From the NCBI GenBank assembly GCA_006738865.1, contig AP019701.1, positions 1,484,001 to 1,548,000 of the forward strand: a stretch of DNA of 64,000 nucleotides, given 5' to 3'. Positions 55,363 to 64,000 of this stretch are shown piece by piece. Source of the stretch: Allostella sp. ATCC 35155 (GTDB lineage: Bacteria; Pseudomonadota; Alphaproteobacteria; ATCC43930; Allostellaceae). Position 1 is the stretch's first letter, and each line of letters opens with the position of its first letter. Both the position numbers and the translations under genes were made by a program. Under the pieces are notes generated by a model. It saw only the letters and a list, made by a program, of their open reading frames with translations, had not been told where the DNA came from and did no database searches.

Positions 55363-55429
55363 CGGCGTCGTCGGTCTCGGCGTCATGGGGCGGAACCTCG
55401 CCGCGAACATCCGCGACCGCGGCTCCAGG
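55352..55429 (+). pseudogene. 5' fragment of 6-phosphogluconate dehydrogenase gene
   Basis: On the plus strand ATG 55352 reads MADIGVVGLGVMGRNL, the nucleotide-binding start of Gnd, then turns into unrelated sequence after about 25 residues. 55354-55424 is identical to 57057-57127 at the 5' end of intact gnd. The fragment lies between the two sulfotransferase genes and overlaps the start of sulfotransferase A on the other strand. Confidence 0.85.
55354..55424 (+). repeat. 71-bp perfect direct repeat, copy 1
   Basis: This copy is identical to 57057-57127 over all 71 bases. The two copies bracket 1.6 kb containing sulfotransferase B and the MaoC gene. Confidence 0.95.
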
Positions 55430-55430
55430 G

Positions 55431-56480
55431 CTAGATCGTGTAGCCGAGCGCGGCGAGGCCCGGCGCGCAGGCCTCCGTTACCGCCTGTTGTTCGTGCGCC
55501 GGCAGCTCGGCGAACTTCCGGCGTGTGGTGGCGCGCGGAACGGCGGCGGCCCGGTCCAGCCATGCGTCGTCCGCGAGCGTCGGGTCGATGAAGCGGATCA
55601 GCCGGTCCAGCGTCTCGCGGGGGCGCGCCTGGATGTCTTCGAACCGCAGGTTCAGCACCCGGTCCGCCGGCAGCGTCGCCAGGGTGGCCTGCCCCCCGAC
55701 CACCAGGTGGCTCCAGAAGGCGCCGAAATCGGCCAGGGTGGGGCGCGCCGCGAGCTTGCGGGCGTCGAGAAGCGGGAAGATGAGCTGCTCCATCCAGACG
55801 TTCAGCCGCGAGCCGCGATCTCGTTCGAAATAGCGGCGCGCGTCGATGCCGAGCCGCCGATAGGCCGCAATCGCGCCGATCAGGACACGGAAGTTCGGAT
55901 GCCCGGACATGGACAGGGCGACGTCCCGCCCGTCCCGGAAGACATGGACGACCCGGGCCTCGGGGAAGAGCCGCAGCAGCTTGCGCGCGAACATCAGCGA
56001 CCCGCCCGACCGCTCGACCCACACCCGCCGCCCGGAGCGGCGTCCGAGATGATCGAACAGCGCGCGGTACTGCGCGGAAAGCTCCCGCTCGGGCATTGCC
56101 GGCACGATGGCCGCCAGTTCGTCGAACAGGGCTTCGTGGCGGTCGGTCAGGTGCGGCAGGGTCGTGAGGGCGATGGGCGGGGCGTCCGCGACGGTGAATC
56201 GCGCGCCGGGTTGCCCGAGCGGGTAGAGAACCTCCTCCATCACGCCGACGTCGCGCATCATGGCGCGCAGGGCCGGGCATTGCCGGCTGAGGAACTGCCA
56301 CATCCGGGCGCCGGACAGGCGGCGGTGCGCGAACGCCTCCTGGCCGATGAGGGCGAAGAACTCCGACAGGCTGAGAACGGCCGGGTGCCGGTTCAGCAGT
56401 TCGGAGATCATGGTCGAGCCGCAGCGTCCCGTGCTGAGCACGAGGACCGGGGGAATGGAGAAGGGGCTGTCGTTCGCCAT
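55431..56480 (-). CDS. Sulfotransferase family protein B
   Basis: This 349-residue paralogue of sulfotransferase A is clearly similar throughout by eye. It has STGRCGSTMISELL (about 16-29), VHVFRDGRDVALSM and the same C-terminal end (AVTEACAPGLAALGYTI). It starts MANDSPFS at 56480. It lies inside the 71-bp repeat bracket, head-to-tail with copy A and downstream of the MaoC gene (28-nt gap), so it shares the MaoC direction and perhaps its transcript. Confidence 0.9.
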   Translation of the reverse strand: MANDSPFSIPPVLVLSTGRCGSTMISELLNRHPAVLSLSEFFALIGQEAFAHRRLSGARMWQFLSRQCPALRAMMRDVGVMEEVLYPLGQPGARFTVADAPPIALTTLPHLTDRHEALFDELAAIVPAMPERELSAQYRALFDHLGRRSGRRVWVERSGGSLMFARKLLRLFPEARVVHVFRDGRDVALSMSGHPNFRVLIGAIAAYRRLGIDARRYFERDRGSRLNVWMEQLIFPLLDARKLAARPTLADFGAFWSHLVVGGQATLATLPADRVLNLRFEDIQARPRETLDRLIRFIDPTLADDAWLDRAAAVPRATTRRKFAELPAHEQQAVTEACAPGLAALGYTI

Positions 56481-56508
56481 CGTGCCGCGCCCCGTTCCGT
56501 CGTACGTC

Positions 56509-56952
56509 CTACTCGGGCCGACAGCGATACATGCCCATCGCCTTCCAGGTCAGCACCGGGTCGTCGTCCTGGTTGGTCACGATCACCTGCGAGTGGACGA
56601 TGCCGCGGTCGGGCTTGGATTGGGAGGCGCGCGCGGCGAGGATCTCCATGCGCGCATGCAGCGTGTCGCCGGGGCGCACCGGACGCACCCAGCGCAGCTC
56701 GTCGAGGCCCGGCGAGCCCATGCTGGCCGACTGCAGGACGATCGCCTCGCAGGCCAGCCGCATGGTCATGGCGGCGGTGTGCCAGCCGCTGGCGATCAGC
56801 CCGCCATAGATGCTCTCCTTCGCCCGCTCCTCGTCGACATGGAAATATTGCGGGTCGTACTGACGGGCGAAGTCGAGGATTTCCTCCTTCGAGACGGTGC
56901 GGCTGCCGAGGTCGTACACGTCGCCGACCTGGAAATCCTCGAAGTAGCGCAT
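56509..56952 (-). CDS. MaoC-like hydratase/dehydratase
   Basis: This 147-residue hot-dog protein has YFEDFQVGDVYDLGSRTVS, then the hydratase motif with Asp and His (FARQYDPQYFHVDEERA, about 29-45) and GGLIASGWHTAAMTMRL. It hydrates an enoyl-CoA or similar substrate. It faces away from gnd, with starts about 93 nt apart, and lies inside the repeat bracket. Confidence 0.9.
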   Translation of the reverse strand: MRYFEDFQVGDVYDLGSRTVSKEEILDFARQYDPQYFHVDEERAKESIYGGLIASGWHTAAMTMRLACEAIVLQSASMGSPGLDELRWVRPVRPGDTLHARMEILAARASQSKPDRGIVHSQVIVTNQDDDPVLTWKAMGMYRCRPE

Positions 56953-57045
56953 GCGGATCGGTCTCCCGGGATGGTTCCTGGCCCCTAGCACGGGCGGATC
57001 GGCCGGCGCTATGGTCCGCGGGCAACGGGGGAGGTGCAAGCGCGA

Positions 57046-58431
57046 ATGCAGGCTCAGGCGGACATCGGCGTCGTCGGTCTCGGCGTCATGGGGCGGAACC
57101 TCGCCGCGAACATCCGCGACCGCGGCTTCACCGTCGTCGGCTTCGACGCCGACGCCGACCAGCGCGCGCGGGCGACTGGCGAGGGGCTGGCGGTCGCCGC
57201 GACCGCCGAGGCGATGGCGCGCGCGCTGCGGACGCCGCGGGCGGTGCTGCTGCTGGTCCCGGCCGGCGCGCCGGTCGACGCCGCGATCGCGGTGCTGCGG
57301 CCGCTGCTGGCGCCGGGCGACATCGTGGTCGACGGCGGCAACTCGCTCTATTCCGACACCATCCGCCGGTCGCGGGAGCTGGCGGCTGCCGGTCTCTCCC
57401 ATGTCGGCCTCGGCGTCTCCGGCGGCGAGGAGGGGGCGCGGCACGGGCCGGCCCTCATGGCGGGCGGCGACAATGCCGCCTGGCGCCGGCTCGAGCCGCT
57501 GCTGACCGCCATCGCCGCGCGCTTCGCCGGCGCCCCCTGCTGCGGCCATGTCGGCGGCGACGGCGCCGGGCATTTCGTGAAGATGGCGCACAACGGCATC
57601 GAATACGGCCAGATGCAGCTCATCGCCGAGGCCGTGCTGCTGCTGCGCCACGGGCTCGGTCGCGATGCGCCGGCCGCCGCCGCGGCCGTCGCCGGCTGGA
57701 ACGCCGGCGAGGATGCCTCCTATCTGCTCGAGATCACGGCCGACATCCTCGCCACGCCCGATCCCGAGGGCGGCGGCATGCTGCTCGACCGGGTCGCCGA
57801 CCGCACCGGGCACAAGGGGACCGGCGTCTGGACCGTGGAGGCCGCGCTGGCCCTGGGGGTGCCGGTGCCGACGATCGCGGCCGCCGTCTGGGCCCGCGCC
57901 CTGTCGGCCGTGCGCGATGCCGGCCGTACGCGGGACGGGTGGACCGGCGGGACCGCCGACGCGGACCTGGCCGCGGGCGATATCTGCCAGGCGCTCGGCG
58001 CCGCCGCGCTCGTCGCCTATGGCGAAGGCCTCGACCTCATCGCGGCCGGCGCCGGTCGGCATGGTTGGCAGACCGACCGCGCCGCGGTGGCCGAACTGTG
58101 GCGGGCCGGATGCATCATCCGCTCGGCCGCGCTCGACCGCATCGCGGCCGTCCTGCGGGCCGAGCCGGGCGAGCATTCCTTCCTCGACCGCGGCTGGGTG
58201 CGCGGCCGCATCGACGCGGCGTTGCCCGCCTGGCAGCGGCTGCTGGCGGCCGGCGCCGCCCGGGCGCTGCCGCTGCCGGCCTTCGCGGCCGCCTTCCAGC
58301 ATGCGGTCGGCCGCGCGGCGCCCGAGGTCGGTGCGCGCATCGTCGCCGCCCAGCGCGACCGCTTCGGCGCCCACGGCTTTGCCCGAACCGATCGCGCCGG
58401 CAGCTTCCATGCCACCTGGGAGGGCCGCTGA
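57046..58431 (+). CDS. gnd: 6-phosphogluconate dehydrogenase, decarboxylating
   Basis: This 461-residue NADP-type enzyme has the Rossmann start GVVGLGVMGRNLAANI (about 6-21), VDGGNSLYSDTIRR, GVSGGEEGARHGP and the catalytic GAGHFVKMAHNGIEYG. It turns 6-phosphogluconate into ribulose 5-phosphate, CO2 and NADPH. I chose ATG 57046; GTG 57034 is possible, and GGGGGAGG precedes both. gntK overlaps by one base. Copy 2 of the 71-bp repeat lies in its first codons. Confidence 0.95.
   Translation: MQAQADIGVVGLGVMGRNLAANIRDRGFTVVGFDADADQRARATGEGLAVAATAEAMARALRTPRAVLLLVPAGAPVDAAIAVLRPLLAPGDIVVDGGNSLYSDTIRRSRELAAAGLSHVGLGVSGGEEGARHGPALMAGGDNAAWRRLEPLLTAIAARFAGAPCCGHVGGDGAGHFVKMAHNGIEYGQMQLIAEAVLLLRHGLGRDAPAAAAAVAGWNAGEDASYLLEITADILATPDPEGGGMLLDRVADRTGHKGTGVWTVEAALALGVPVPTIAAAVWARALSAVRDAGRTRDGWTGGTADADLAAGDICQALGAAALVAYGEGLDLIAAGAGRHGWQTDRAAVAELWRAGCIIRSAALDRIAAVLRAEPGEHSFLDRGWVRGRIDAALPAWQRLLAAGAARALPLPAFAAAFQHAVGRAAPEVGARIVAAQRDRFGAHGFARTDRAGSFHATWEGR
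57057..57127 (+). repeat. 71-bp perfect direct repeat, copy 2 (inside gnd)
   Basis: This copy is identical to 55354-55424. It covers codons 4-27 of gnd, so it is the source of the repeat. Recombination between the copies would remove sulfotransferase B and the MaoC gene and still leave a complete gnd starting at 55352. Confidence 0.95.
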
Positions 58432-58925
58432 TGGCGCCGCGCGTCATCGTGCTGATGGGGGTCTGCGGCGTCGGCAAGTCGACCGTCGGACGCCGGCTCG
58501 CCGCCGAGCTCGGCGGCGCCTTTGAAGAGGGCGACGCCTTCCACCCGCCGGCCAACGTCGAGAAGATGGCGAGCGGCCGGCCGCTCGACGATGCCGACCG
58601 GGCGCCGTGGCTGGCCGCCATGGCCGCCGGCATCGGCGAATGGCTCCGGCGCGACCGGCCGACGGTGCTCGCCTGCTCTGCGCTGAAAGCGGCCTATCGC
58701 GCGGTTCTCTCGGGCGGTCGCCCCGGCGTCGCCTTCGTCCATCTGACCGGCGACCCGGCGCTGATCGCGGGCCGCATGGCGGCGCGCCAGGACCACTACA
58801 TGCCGCCGACCCTGCTGCCCAGCCAGCTCGCGATCCTGGAGCCGCCCGCGGATGCGGTCACGATCGCCATCGACCGCCCGCCCGACGAACTGGTCGCCGA
58901 AATCCGTGCCCGCCTCGCTCTCTAG
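58431..58925 (+). CDS. gntK: Gluconokinase
   Basis: This 164-residue kinase has P-loop GVCGVGKST (about 10-18), GDAFHPPANVEKM and CSALKAAYR, all usual in gluconokinase. It phosphorylates gluconate with ATP and so feeds Gnd, whose stop it overlaps (TGATG). The two genes form a short pathway from gluconate to the pentose phosphate pathway. Confidence 0.95.
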   Translation: MAPRVIVLMGVCGVGKSTVGRRLAAELGGAFEEGDAFHPPANVEKMASGRPLDDADRAPWLAAMAAGIGEWLRRDRPTVLACSALKAAYRAVLSGGRPGVAFVHLTGDPALIAGRMAARQDHYMPPTLLPSQLAILEPPADAVTIAIDRPPDELVAEIRARLAL

Positions 58926-58979
58926 CGTCGCGCGCACCGGATCGCCTAGTCTGGCCCGGCCAAGGGGGGCGGGGAGAGC

Positions 58980-59033
58980 ATGACGCCAGAAATCCGGGAA
59001 ATGCGTTCCGCAGTCGCCGCACGGTCGCCGTGA
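58980..59033 (+). CDS. 17-residue leader ORF candidate upstream of permease
   Basis: ATG 58980 is preceded by a strong GGGGAGAG ribosome site. The 17-codon frame (MTPEIREMRSAVAARSP) ends TGA at 59031-59033, overlapping the GTG start of the permease at 59030 (GTGA). The permease itself has no ribosome site near its GTG, so its translation likely depends on this leader. The peptide resembles nothing known to me. Confidence 0.45.
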   Translation: MTPEIREMRSAVAARSP

Positions 59034-60502
59034 GCCGGATCGACGGCGAGCCGGCCGGGCCGGCGGCGCCGACATTGCGCCGTCACGCCGGGCCGTGGTC
59101 GCTGTGGGGCCTCGGCGTCAGCGTCGCCGTGACCGGGGAGTTCGCGGGCTGGAATTCCGGCCTGATCGAGGGCGGATTCGGCGGGATGCTCGTCGCCACC
59201 ATCCTCATTTCCGTCATGTACCTCGCGATGAGCCTGTCGGCGGCGGAGCTGTCGGCGGCGCTGCCCTATGCAGGCGGGGCCTACGGCTTCGTGCGGGTGG
59301 CGCTCGGCCCCTGGCTCGGCTGCGCCGCCGGCATCGCCCAGATCGTCGCCTACACGGCCGCGGCGGCGGCCATTGCCGTCAGTTTCGGCGGGTTCGTCGC
59401 CTCGCTCGGCAGGCAGGCCGGCGTCGATCTGCCGGACTTCGTCTGGTGGGGCGCCCTCTACGTCCTCTTCGTGATCTTCAACGTGCTGGGCGTCGTCGCC
59501 CTGTTCCGCCTCGCGATCACCTTGGCCCTCCTGGCACTGGCGGCGCTCGTCGGCTTCTGGGTCGTCGCCGTTCCGGCCTTCGACCTCACCTATGCGCTGG
59601 ACGTGGTGGCGGCGCCGGGAGGGTCGACCTGGCTGCCGAACGGGCTCGCCGGCATCGCCTGGGCCATCCCCTTCGCGGTCTGGTTCTATGTCGGGGTCGA
59701 GGCCGTGACCCTGGCCGGCGAGGAGACGGCCGACCCGGCCCGGGCCATCCCGCGCGGCTTCCTCTGGTCGATCGTCACCTTGATCGCGGTGGCGGTGCCG
59801 ACGCTCGTCCTCAACAGCGGGGTGCCGCCCGGCGCTACCGCAGTTGGTCTTTCGACCGAACCGCTGTTGCTCGCCTTCTCGACGGTGCTCGCCGGCCAGT
59901 GCGGTGCCACGCTGATCGCCGCGCTCGGCATCGCCGGGCAGGCGGCGAGCTTTCACGCCATGATCTACGCCTATGGCCGGTCGATCTATGCCATGGGCCG
60001 GGCGGGCTACCTGCCGGCCCGGCTCGCCACCCTCCATGCCGAGCGACGCACTCCTTACGTCGCCCTGATCGCCGGCGGGGTCATCGGGTTCGTGGCGGCG
60101 TTGGCGGGCCGGCTGCTGCCGGAGGCGCTCGGGCTAGAGGCGATGCTGATCGCGATGGCAGGGTTCGCCGCCGTCTTCGTCTGCATCCTGTCGATGATCG
60201 CCTTTCTGCGGCTGCGCCGGGACTATCCGGACATGCCGCGTCCCTACCACAGCCCGGCCGGGGCCACCGGGGCGATGACCGCCCTGGTGATCGCCGTCGC
60301 AGCGCTGGGGTTCATGCTGGTCGACCGGCACCTCGTCACCGGCATCTACGGCGCCGCCGGGTTCATCCTGCTCGGTCTTCTCCATTTCGCGCTGCGCGGG
60401 CGGCACCGCCTCCGGCCCGCGCCGGAGGAGACGGCGGCCGCCGCGCTGACCGCATCGCCCGTGGCGGAAGCGGACGCAGGGAAGAGGCCGGCCCATGTCT
60501 GA
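59030..60502 (+). CDS. Amino acid/ethanolamine permease (APC superfamily, EAT type)
   Basis: This 490-residue permease has 12 predicted helices and the EAT-type GEFAGWNSGLIEGGFGGMLVAT stretch near residue 37, WFYVGVEAVTLAGEE in the middle and GRSIYAMGRAGYLP later. It probably imports ethanolamine or a small amino acid. Start GTG 59030 overlaps the leader ORF. The MscS gene start lies 8 nt inside its 3' end. Confidence 0.88.
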   Translation: MSRIDGEPAGPAAPTLRRHAGPWSLWGLGVSVAVTGEFAGWNSGLIEGGFGGMLVATILISVMYLAMSLSAAELSAALPYAGGAYGFVRVALGPWLGCAAGIAQIVAYTAAAAAIAVSFGGFVASLGRQAGVDLPDFVWWGALYVLFVIFNVLGVVALFRLAITLALLALAALVGFWVVAVPAFDLTYALDVVAAPGGSTWLPNGLAGIAWAIPFAVWFYVGVEAVTLAGEETADPARAIPRGFLWSIVTLIAVAVPTLVLNSGVPPGATAVGLSTEPLLLAFSTVLAGQCGATLIAALGIAGQAASFHAMIYAYGRSIYAMGRAGYLPARLATLHAERRTPYVALIAGGVIGFVAALAGRLLPEALGLEAMLIAMAGFAAVFVCILSMIAFLRLRRDYPDMPRPYHSPAGATGAMTALVIAVAALGFMLVDRHLVTGIYGAAGFILLGLLHFALRGRHRLRPAPEETAAAALTASPVAEADAGKRPAHV

Positions 60503-61535
60503 CCACATCCTCCCCAATTCGCTGGCCGAGCTGCTGGGGCTGGCCGCCGTGCTGCTCTTCCTGCTGACCAGCCTCGCGGCCATCCTGGCGGCACTGCTGG
60601 TCCGGCGCGACAACCTCTTCTATCTCGGCTTCCAGCTCATCGGGCTCTCCATCGCCCTGCTGGTGTCCCAGGGCTGGCTCTACGACCTGGCGTTCCGCGA
60701 GGTGCTGGCCAGTCCTGCGGCCTATCGCCAAGCGGTGTGGACGGCCCTGGTCCTGACGATCACCTATACCGCCGACATGGGCCTCAAGGTCTTCGTCTGG
60801 GAAGGGGTGCTGGCGCGCGACGGGCGCGAGGCGGTGCCGCGCCTCCTCGTCAACGTCGTGCGCTTCCTGATCTATCTGGTCGGCCTGCTCACGGTCCTGC
60901 AGTTCGTCTTCGACCAGTCGATCACGGCGCTCGCGACCCTGTCGGGTGCCTTCGCCATCGTCCTCGGCCTGTCCGCGCAGTCGACACTGGGGGAGATGTT
61001 CGCCGGCATCGCCATCGCCCTCTCGCGCCCGTTCCGCATCGGTGACTGGGTCCGGATCGGCAATCTCGACGAGGGGCGGGTGATCGACATGACCTGGCGG
61101 CTGGTGCGGCTGGAGATGCGCGACCGCACCGTCGTGCATCTCACGAACCGCCAGTGTGCCGAACTGCCGGTCAAGAACTTCAGCTTCCCCAATGACCGCG
61201 TCCGCATGGCCGAGGACATCTACTTCCCCCGCGGCTTCGACCAGGAGCGCATCAAGGCCGTGGTCCGCCGCGCCATCGCCAAGGTGCCGACCGTGCTGGC
61301 CGAGCCGGCGCCCAACGCCGTCTTCATGGCGGTTCGCGACGGCGTCGACCATTATTCGATGCGCTTCTACATCCGCCAGTACGAACTCCGCCGCCGGATT
61401 GTCGAGCAGGTCTGGCGCGCCGTGACGGCCGAACTCGCGCACGAGGGCATGGCGATCGCCCAGCCGCGGCAGATCGTCGACGAGTTTCGGCGGACCGCCC
61501 GCGACGAGGAGGCGGCGCTGCCCGGTGCCGGCTGA
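60495..61535 (+). CDS. Small-conductance mechanosensitive channel (MscS family)
   Basis: This 346-residue channel has four predicted helices (about 15-165) and the MscS core: GAFAIVLGLSAQSTLGEMFAGIAI (pore helix, about 155-178), then the beta domain with RPFRIGDWVRIG and the alpha-beta end. It opens under membrane tension to release solutes. It overlaps the permease gene by 8 nt, so uptake and osmotic release may be linked. Confidence 0.9.
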   Translation: MSDHILPNSLAELLGLAAVLLFLLTSLAAILAALLVRRDNLFYLGFQLIGLSIALLVSQGWLYDLAFREVLASPAAYRQAVWTALVLTITYTADMGLKVFVWEGVLARDGREAVPRLLVNVVRFLIYLVGLLTVLQFVFDQSITALATLSGAFAIVLGLSAQSTLGEMFAGIAIALSRPFRIGDWVRIGNLDEGRVIDMTWRLVRLEMRDRTVVHLTNRQCAELPVKNFSFPNDRVRMAEDIYFPRGFDQERIKAVVRRAIAKVPTVLAEPAPNAVFMAVRDGVDHYSMRFYIRQYELRRRIVEQVWRAVTAELAHEGMAIAQPRQIVDEFRRTARDEEAALPGAG

Positions 61536-61607
61536 TTTCGCCCGACGGTGGAACCCGCCGCCTCTGCCACGGTTGTCGCCGCGAGGCAGACCAAATGGAG
61601 CGGCAAG

Positions 61608-63719
61608 ATGGCGAATTCGGCGAAGCGCGCCAAACGCACCGGCACCCCGCCCGGCGGGCGGACCGCGCCCGAACTGGGCGAGACTGCGGCCGAGCGGCCG
61701 GGCGCCCCGTCGATCACCACCAATCAGGGCGTCGTCATTGCCGACAACCGCAATTCGCTGACGGCTGGCGCCCGGGGGCCGACGCTCCTCGAGGATTTCA
61801 TCCTCCGCGAGAAGATCACCCATTTCGACCATGAGCGCATTCCCGAGCGGATCGTCCACGCGCGGGGATCGGGCGCTCACGGATATTTCCGCCCGTACCG
61901 CTCCTGGGCCGCCCTCACCAAGGCGGATTTCCTGCAGGATCCCAAGCGCAAGACACCGGTCTTCGTGCGCTTCTCGACCGTGGCGGGTGGCGCCGGCTCC
62001 AACGACACGGTTCGCGACGTCCGTGGCTTCGCCGTGAAGTTCTACACGCGCGAGGGCAACTACGACCTCGTCGGCAACAACATCCCGGTCTTCTTCATCC
62101 AGGATGCCATGCGCTTTCCGGACCTCATTCACGCCGTCAAGCCGGAGCCGGACCGGGAATTTCCGCAGGGCGCATCGGCGCACGACACGTTCTGGGACTT
62201 CGCATCGCTCATGCCGGAGAGCCTGCACATGCTGATGTGGGCGATGTCCGATCGGGCGATCCCGCGCAGTTACCGCATGATGGAGGGCTTCGGCGTCCAC
62301 ACCTTCCGCTTCGTCGACGCGGCCGGCACGGCGCGTCTCGTCAAGTTCCACTGGCGGCCGAAGCTCGGCTCCTTCTCGCTGGTGTGGGACGAAGCGGTGA
62401 AGATCATGGGCGCCGATCCGGACTTCCACCGTCGCGACCTGTGGGAGGCGATCGACCGTGGCGACTTCCCCGCCTGGGAGTTCTCCGCCCAGGTCTTCGA
62501 CGAGGAGACGGCTGCGAAGTTCGACTTCGACGTCCTCGACGCGACCAAGCTCGTGCCGGAGGAACTGGTGCCGCTGACGCCGCTCGGCGAACTCGTGCTG
62601 GATCGCAACCCGGACAATTTCTTCGCCGAGACCGAGCAGGTCGCCTTCCATCCGGGGCACCTCGTGCCCGGCATCGACCTGACCAATGACCCGCTGCTGC
62701 AGGGACGGCTCTTCTCCTACCTCGACACGCAGCTGTCGCGCCTCGGCAGTCCGAACTTCGCGCAGATTCCGGTCAACCAGCCGAAGTGCCCGTTCCACAA
62801 CCTGCAGCGTGGCGGACACATGCGCATGTCGGTCGAGCGCGGACGGGTCGCCTACGAGCCGAACTCGCTGGATCGGACCGCCCCGGCGCAGGATCCGGAC
62901 CGCGGCTACGTCCACCATCCCGAGCCGGTGGAAGGTCCGAAGCTGCGGCTGCGGCCGGAAAGCTTCGCCGACCACCATTCGCAAGCCCGGCTGTTCTGGA
63001 CGAGCCAGACCGACATCGAGCGGACGCACATCGTCGCAGCCTTCCGCTTCGAGTTGTCCAAGGTCGATACGGTTGCCGTGCGTGAGCGCATGGTCGGCCA
63101 TCTGTTCGACGTCGATGCCGAACTGGGCGGTCGGGTCGCCGCGGCGCTCGGCATGGCGGCCGTGCCCGGCCGTAGCCCCTCTGTCGCCTCGCCGCCGCCC
63201 TCGCCGCCGCTCAGCATCGTCGCCAAGGCGCCGGAGACGTTGGCGACGCGCAAGATCGGCTGCCTCGTTGCCGATGGCGTCTCCGGCACGGTGGTCGAGG
63301 CGCTGCGGCGTGCGGCGGCGCGCAAGGGCGCGACCATCGCCATCGTGTCGATGAAGCGCAGCGGGTTCCGGACGGAGGAGGGCGAGATCATCCCGGCCGA
63401 TTTCTTCGTGCAGGGCGGGCCGTCGGTCCTGTTCGACGCGGTGGCCCTGCTGGGCGGCGCAGAGCCGCCGGCCGATTTCCTGCGCGATGCGGCGGCCCGC
63501 AACTTCGCGGCCGATGCCTTCGCCCATCTGAAGGCGATCGCCGTAGACGCCGGCGGAGTCGCCCTGCTCGCCCGGGCAGGGGTCGGCGAGGCCGACTTCG
63601 ACGGCGCGGTGGTCACGTTGCCGCCACGACCGACCCCGGCGACCCTCACGCGGTTCCTGACAGCGGCGATGCGTCACCGCATGTGGGAGCGAGAGGCGCG
63701 CGTCAACGCGCCCGTGTGA
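61608..63719 (+). CDS. katE: Catalase, large-subunit (clade 2, KatE/HPII type)
   Basis: This 703-residue heme catalase has catalytic His84 in [14 protein letters not shown], Asn157 in VGNNIPVFF and the heme-binding Tyr in [13 protein letters not shown]. The C-terminal about 150 residues form a flavodoxin/DJ-1-like domain, the mark of large-subunit clade 2 enzymes. It decomposes hydrogen peroxide in the cytoplasm. I chose ATG 61608 because GGAGCGGCAAG precedes it; the longer frame from 61548 begins inside the upstream gap. Confidence 0.95.
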   Translation: MANSAKRAKRTGTPPGGRTAPELGETAAERPGAPSITTNQGVVIADNRNSLTAGARGPTLLEDFILREKITHFDHERIPERIVHARGSGAHGYFRPYRSWAALTKADFLQDPKRKTPVFVRFSTVAGGAGSNDTVRDVRGFAVKFYTREGNYDLVGNNIPVFFIQDAMRFPDLIHAVKPEPDREFPQGASAHDTFWDFASLMPESLHMLMWAMSDRAIPRSYRMMEGFGVHTFRFVDAAGTARLVKFHWRPKLGSFSLVWDEAVKIMGADPDFHRRDLWEAIDRGDFPAWEFSAQVFDEETAAKFDFDVLDATKLVPEELVPLTPLGELVLDRNPDNFFAETEQVAFHPGHLVPGIDLTNDPLLQGRLFSYLDTQLSRLGSPNFAQIPVNQPKCPFHNLQRGGHMRMSVERGRVAYEPNSLDRTAPAQDPDRGYVHHPEPVEGPKLRLRPESFADHHSQARLFWTSQTDIERTHIVAAFRFELSKVDTVAVRERMVGHLFDVDAELGGRVAAALGMAAVPGRSPSVASPPPSPPLSIVAKAPETLATRKIGCLVADGVSGTVVEALRRAAARKGATIAIVSMKRSGFRTEEGEIIPADFFVQGGPSVLFDAVALLGGAEPPADFLRDAAARNFAADAFAHLKAIAVDAGGVALLARAGVGEADFDGAVVTLPPRPTPATLTRFLTAAMRHRMWEREARVNAPV

Positions 63720-63743
63720 TCCCGGGTGCGCCCGGCCCCCGCG

Positions 63744-64000
63744 TCAGACGACGCGGTCGCCGGGCTCGCCGGTCGCGAACCAGGCGTCGAGATTGTCGAG
63801 GGCGCGGAAGCCCATGGCCTCGCGGGTTTCTGTCGTGGCGCTGCCGAGATGCGGCAGCAGCACCACGTTCTCGAGGTCGAGATAGCCGTCGTGGACGTGC
63901 GGCTCGCCGTCATAGACATCGAGCCCTGCGGCCGAAAGCTGGCCCGACTTCAGGGCGGCGACGACGGCCCGATCGTCGACGACCGGTCCGCGGGCGGTGT
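63744..64000 (-). CDS. D-2-hydroxyacid dehydrogenase, 3' part (runs off window)
   Basis: The minus-strand frame gives the C-terminal 85 residues of a 2-hydroxyacid dehydrogenase: TARGPVVDDRAVVAAL, LSAAGLDVYDGEP and the catalytic His in VVLLPHLGSATTETR, ending RVV at 63744. The N-terminal two thirds lie beyond the window. It likely acts on glyoxylate, hydroxypyruvate or a related acid. It converges with catalase with a 24-nt gap. Confidence 0.9.
   Translation of the reverse strand, partial: TARGPVVDDRAVVAALKSGQLSAAGLDVYDGEPHVHDGYLDLENVVLLPHLGSATTETREAMGFRALDNLDAWFATGEPGDRVV

Overview
The window is 64 kb of very GC-rich chromosomal DNA with tightly packed genes, many 1-8 nt start/stop overlaps and no stretch over 300 nt without a gene. 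Three complete TRAP-type transporters (one of them TAXI-type), a peptide-type ABC importer, several CoA-linked catabolic modules, SDRs and FCD-GntR, XRE-cupin and LysR regulators point to a heterotrophic alphaproteobacterium, probably of Rhodospirillales type. That placement is inference from gene content and composition. I saw no rRNA, tRNA, CRISPR array, transposase or integrase.

Layout. (1) 0-8.7 kb: a fatty-acid-hydroxylase-type membrane oxygenase plus small membrane protein, a cupin, a dctPQM TRAP operon ending in its own GntR regulator, three small genes, a PhyH-type Fe/2OG dioxygenase and a class III aminotransferase. Three related AT-rich palindromes (1047-1064, 5317-5334, 7256-7278) precede the oxygenase/cupin pair, the TRAP operon and the dioxygenase, and look like operators of one regulon. 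(2) 8.9-14 kb: TAXI receptor, fused TRAP permease, enoyl-CoA hydratase and nitronate monooxygenase in one operon. (3) 14-18 kb: small membrane proteins, DUF4142, an ABC-2 exporter, DUF1579 and an SDR. (4) 18-26 kb: VOC protein, a complete peptide/nickel-type ABC importer, an EamA exporter and a divergent LysR. (5) 26-31 kb: FadB-like, thiolase, RMND1-like and a 5'-truncated HAD phosphatase. (6) 31-37 kb: transglutaminase-like protein, MHYT-PAS-GGDEF-EAL regulator, serralysin-like RTX metalloprotease and an XRE-cupin regulator, with a decayed second copy of that regulator's tail on the other side of the protease gene. (7) 37-44 kb: hydantoinase/oxoprolinase A and B followed by a TRAP dctPQM operon, divergent from the XRE regulator. 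(8) 44-54 kb: MFS, SDR, acyl-CoA ligase, TorF-like porin, then a phosphotransferase/acyl-CoA dehydrogenase/SDR/Nudix cluster resembling 4-hydroxyacid (levulinate-type) catabolism, then DUF2236 and an SDR. (9) 54-59 kb: two paralogous sulfotransferases, MaoC, 6-phosphogluconate dehydrogenase and gluconokinase; a perfect 71-bp direct repeat of the 5' end of gnd brackets the second sulfotransferase and maoC. (10) 59-64 kb: EAT-type permease with an upstream leader ORF, MscS channel, large-subunit catalase, and the 3' end of a 2-hydroxyacid dehydrogenase.

The strongest leads are the putative GntR regulon (region 1), the 71-bp repeat cassette (region 9), the broken genes at 26 kb and 34.6 kb, the perfect stem-loops between the binding-protein gene and the membrane-subunit genes of all three TRAP operons, and the absence of terminator-sized gaps at every convergent gene junction.
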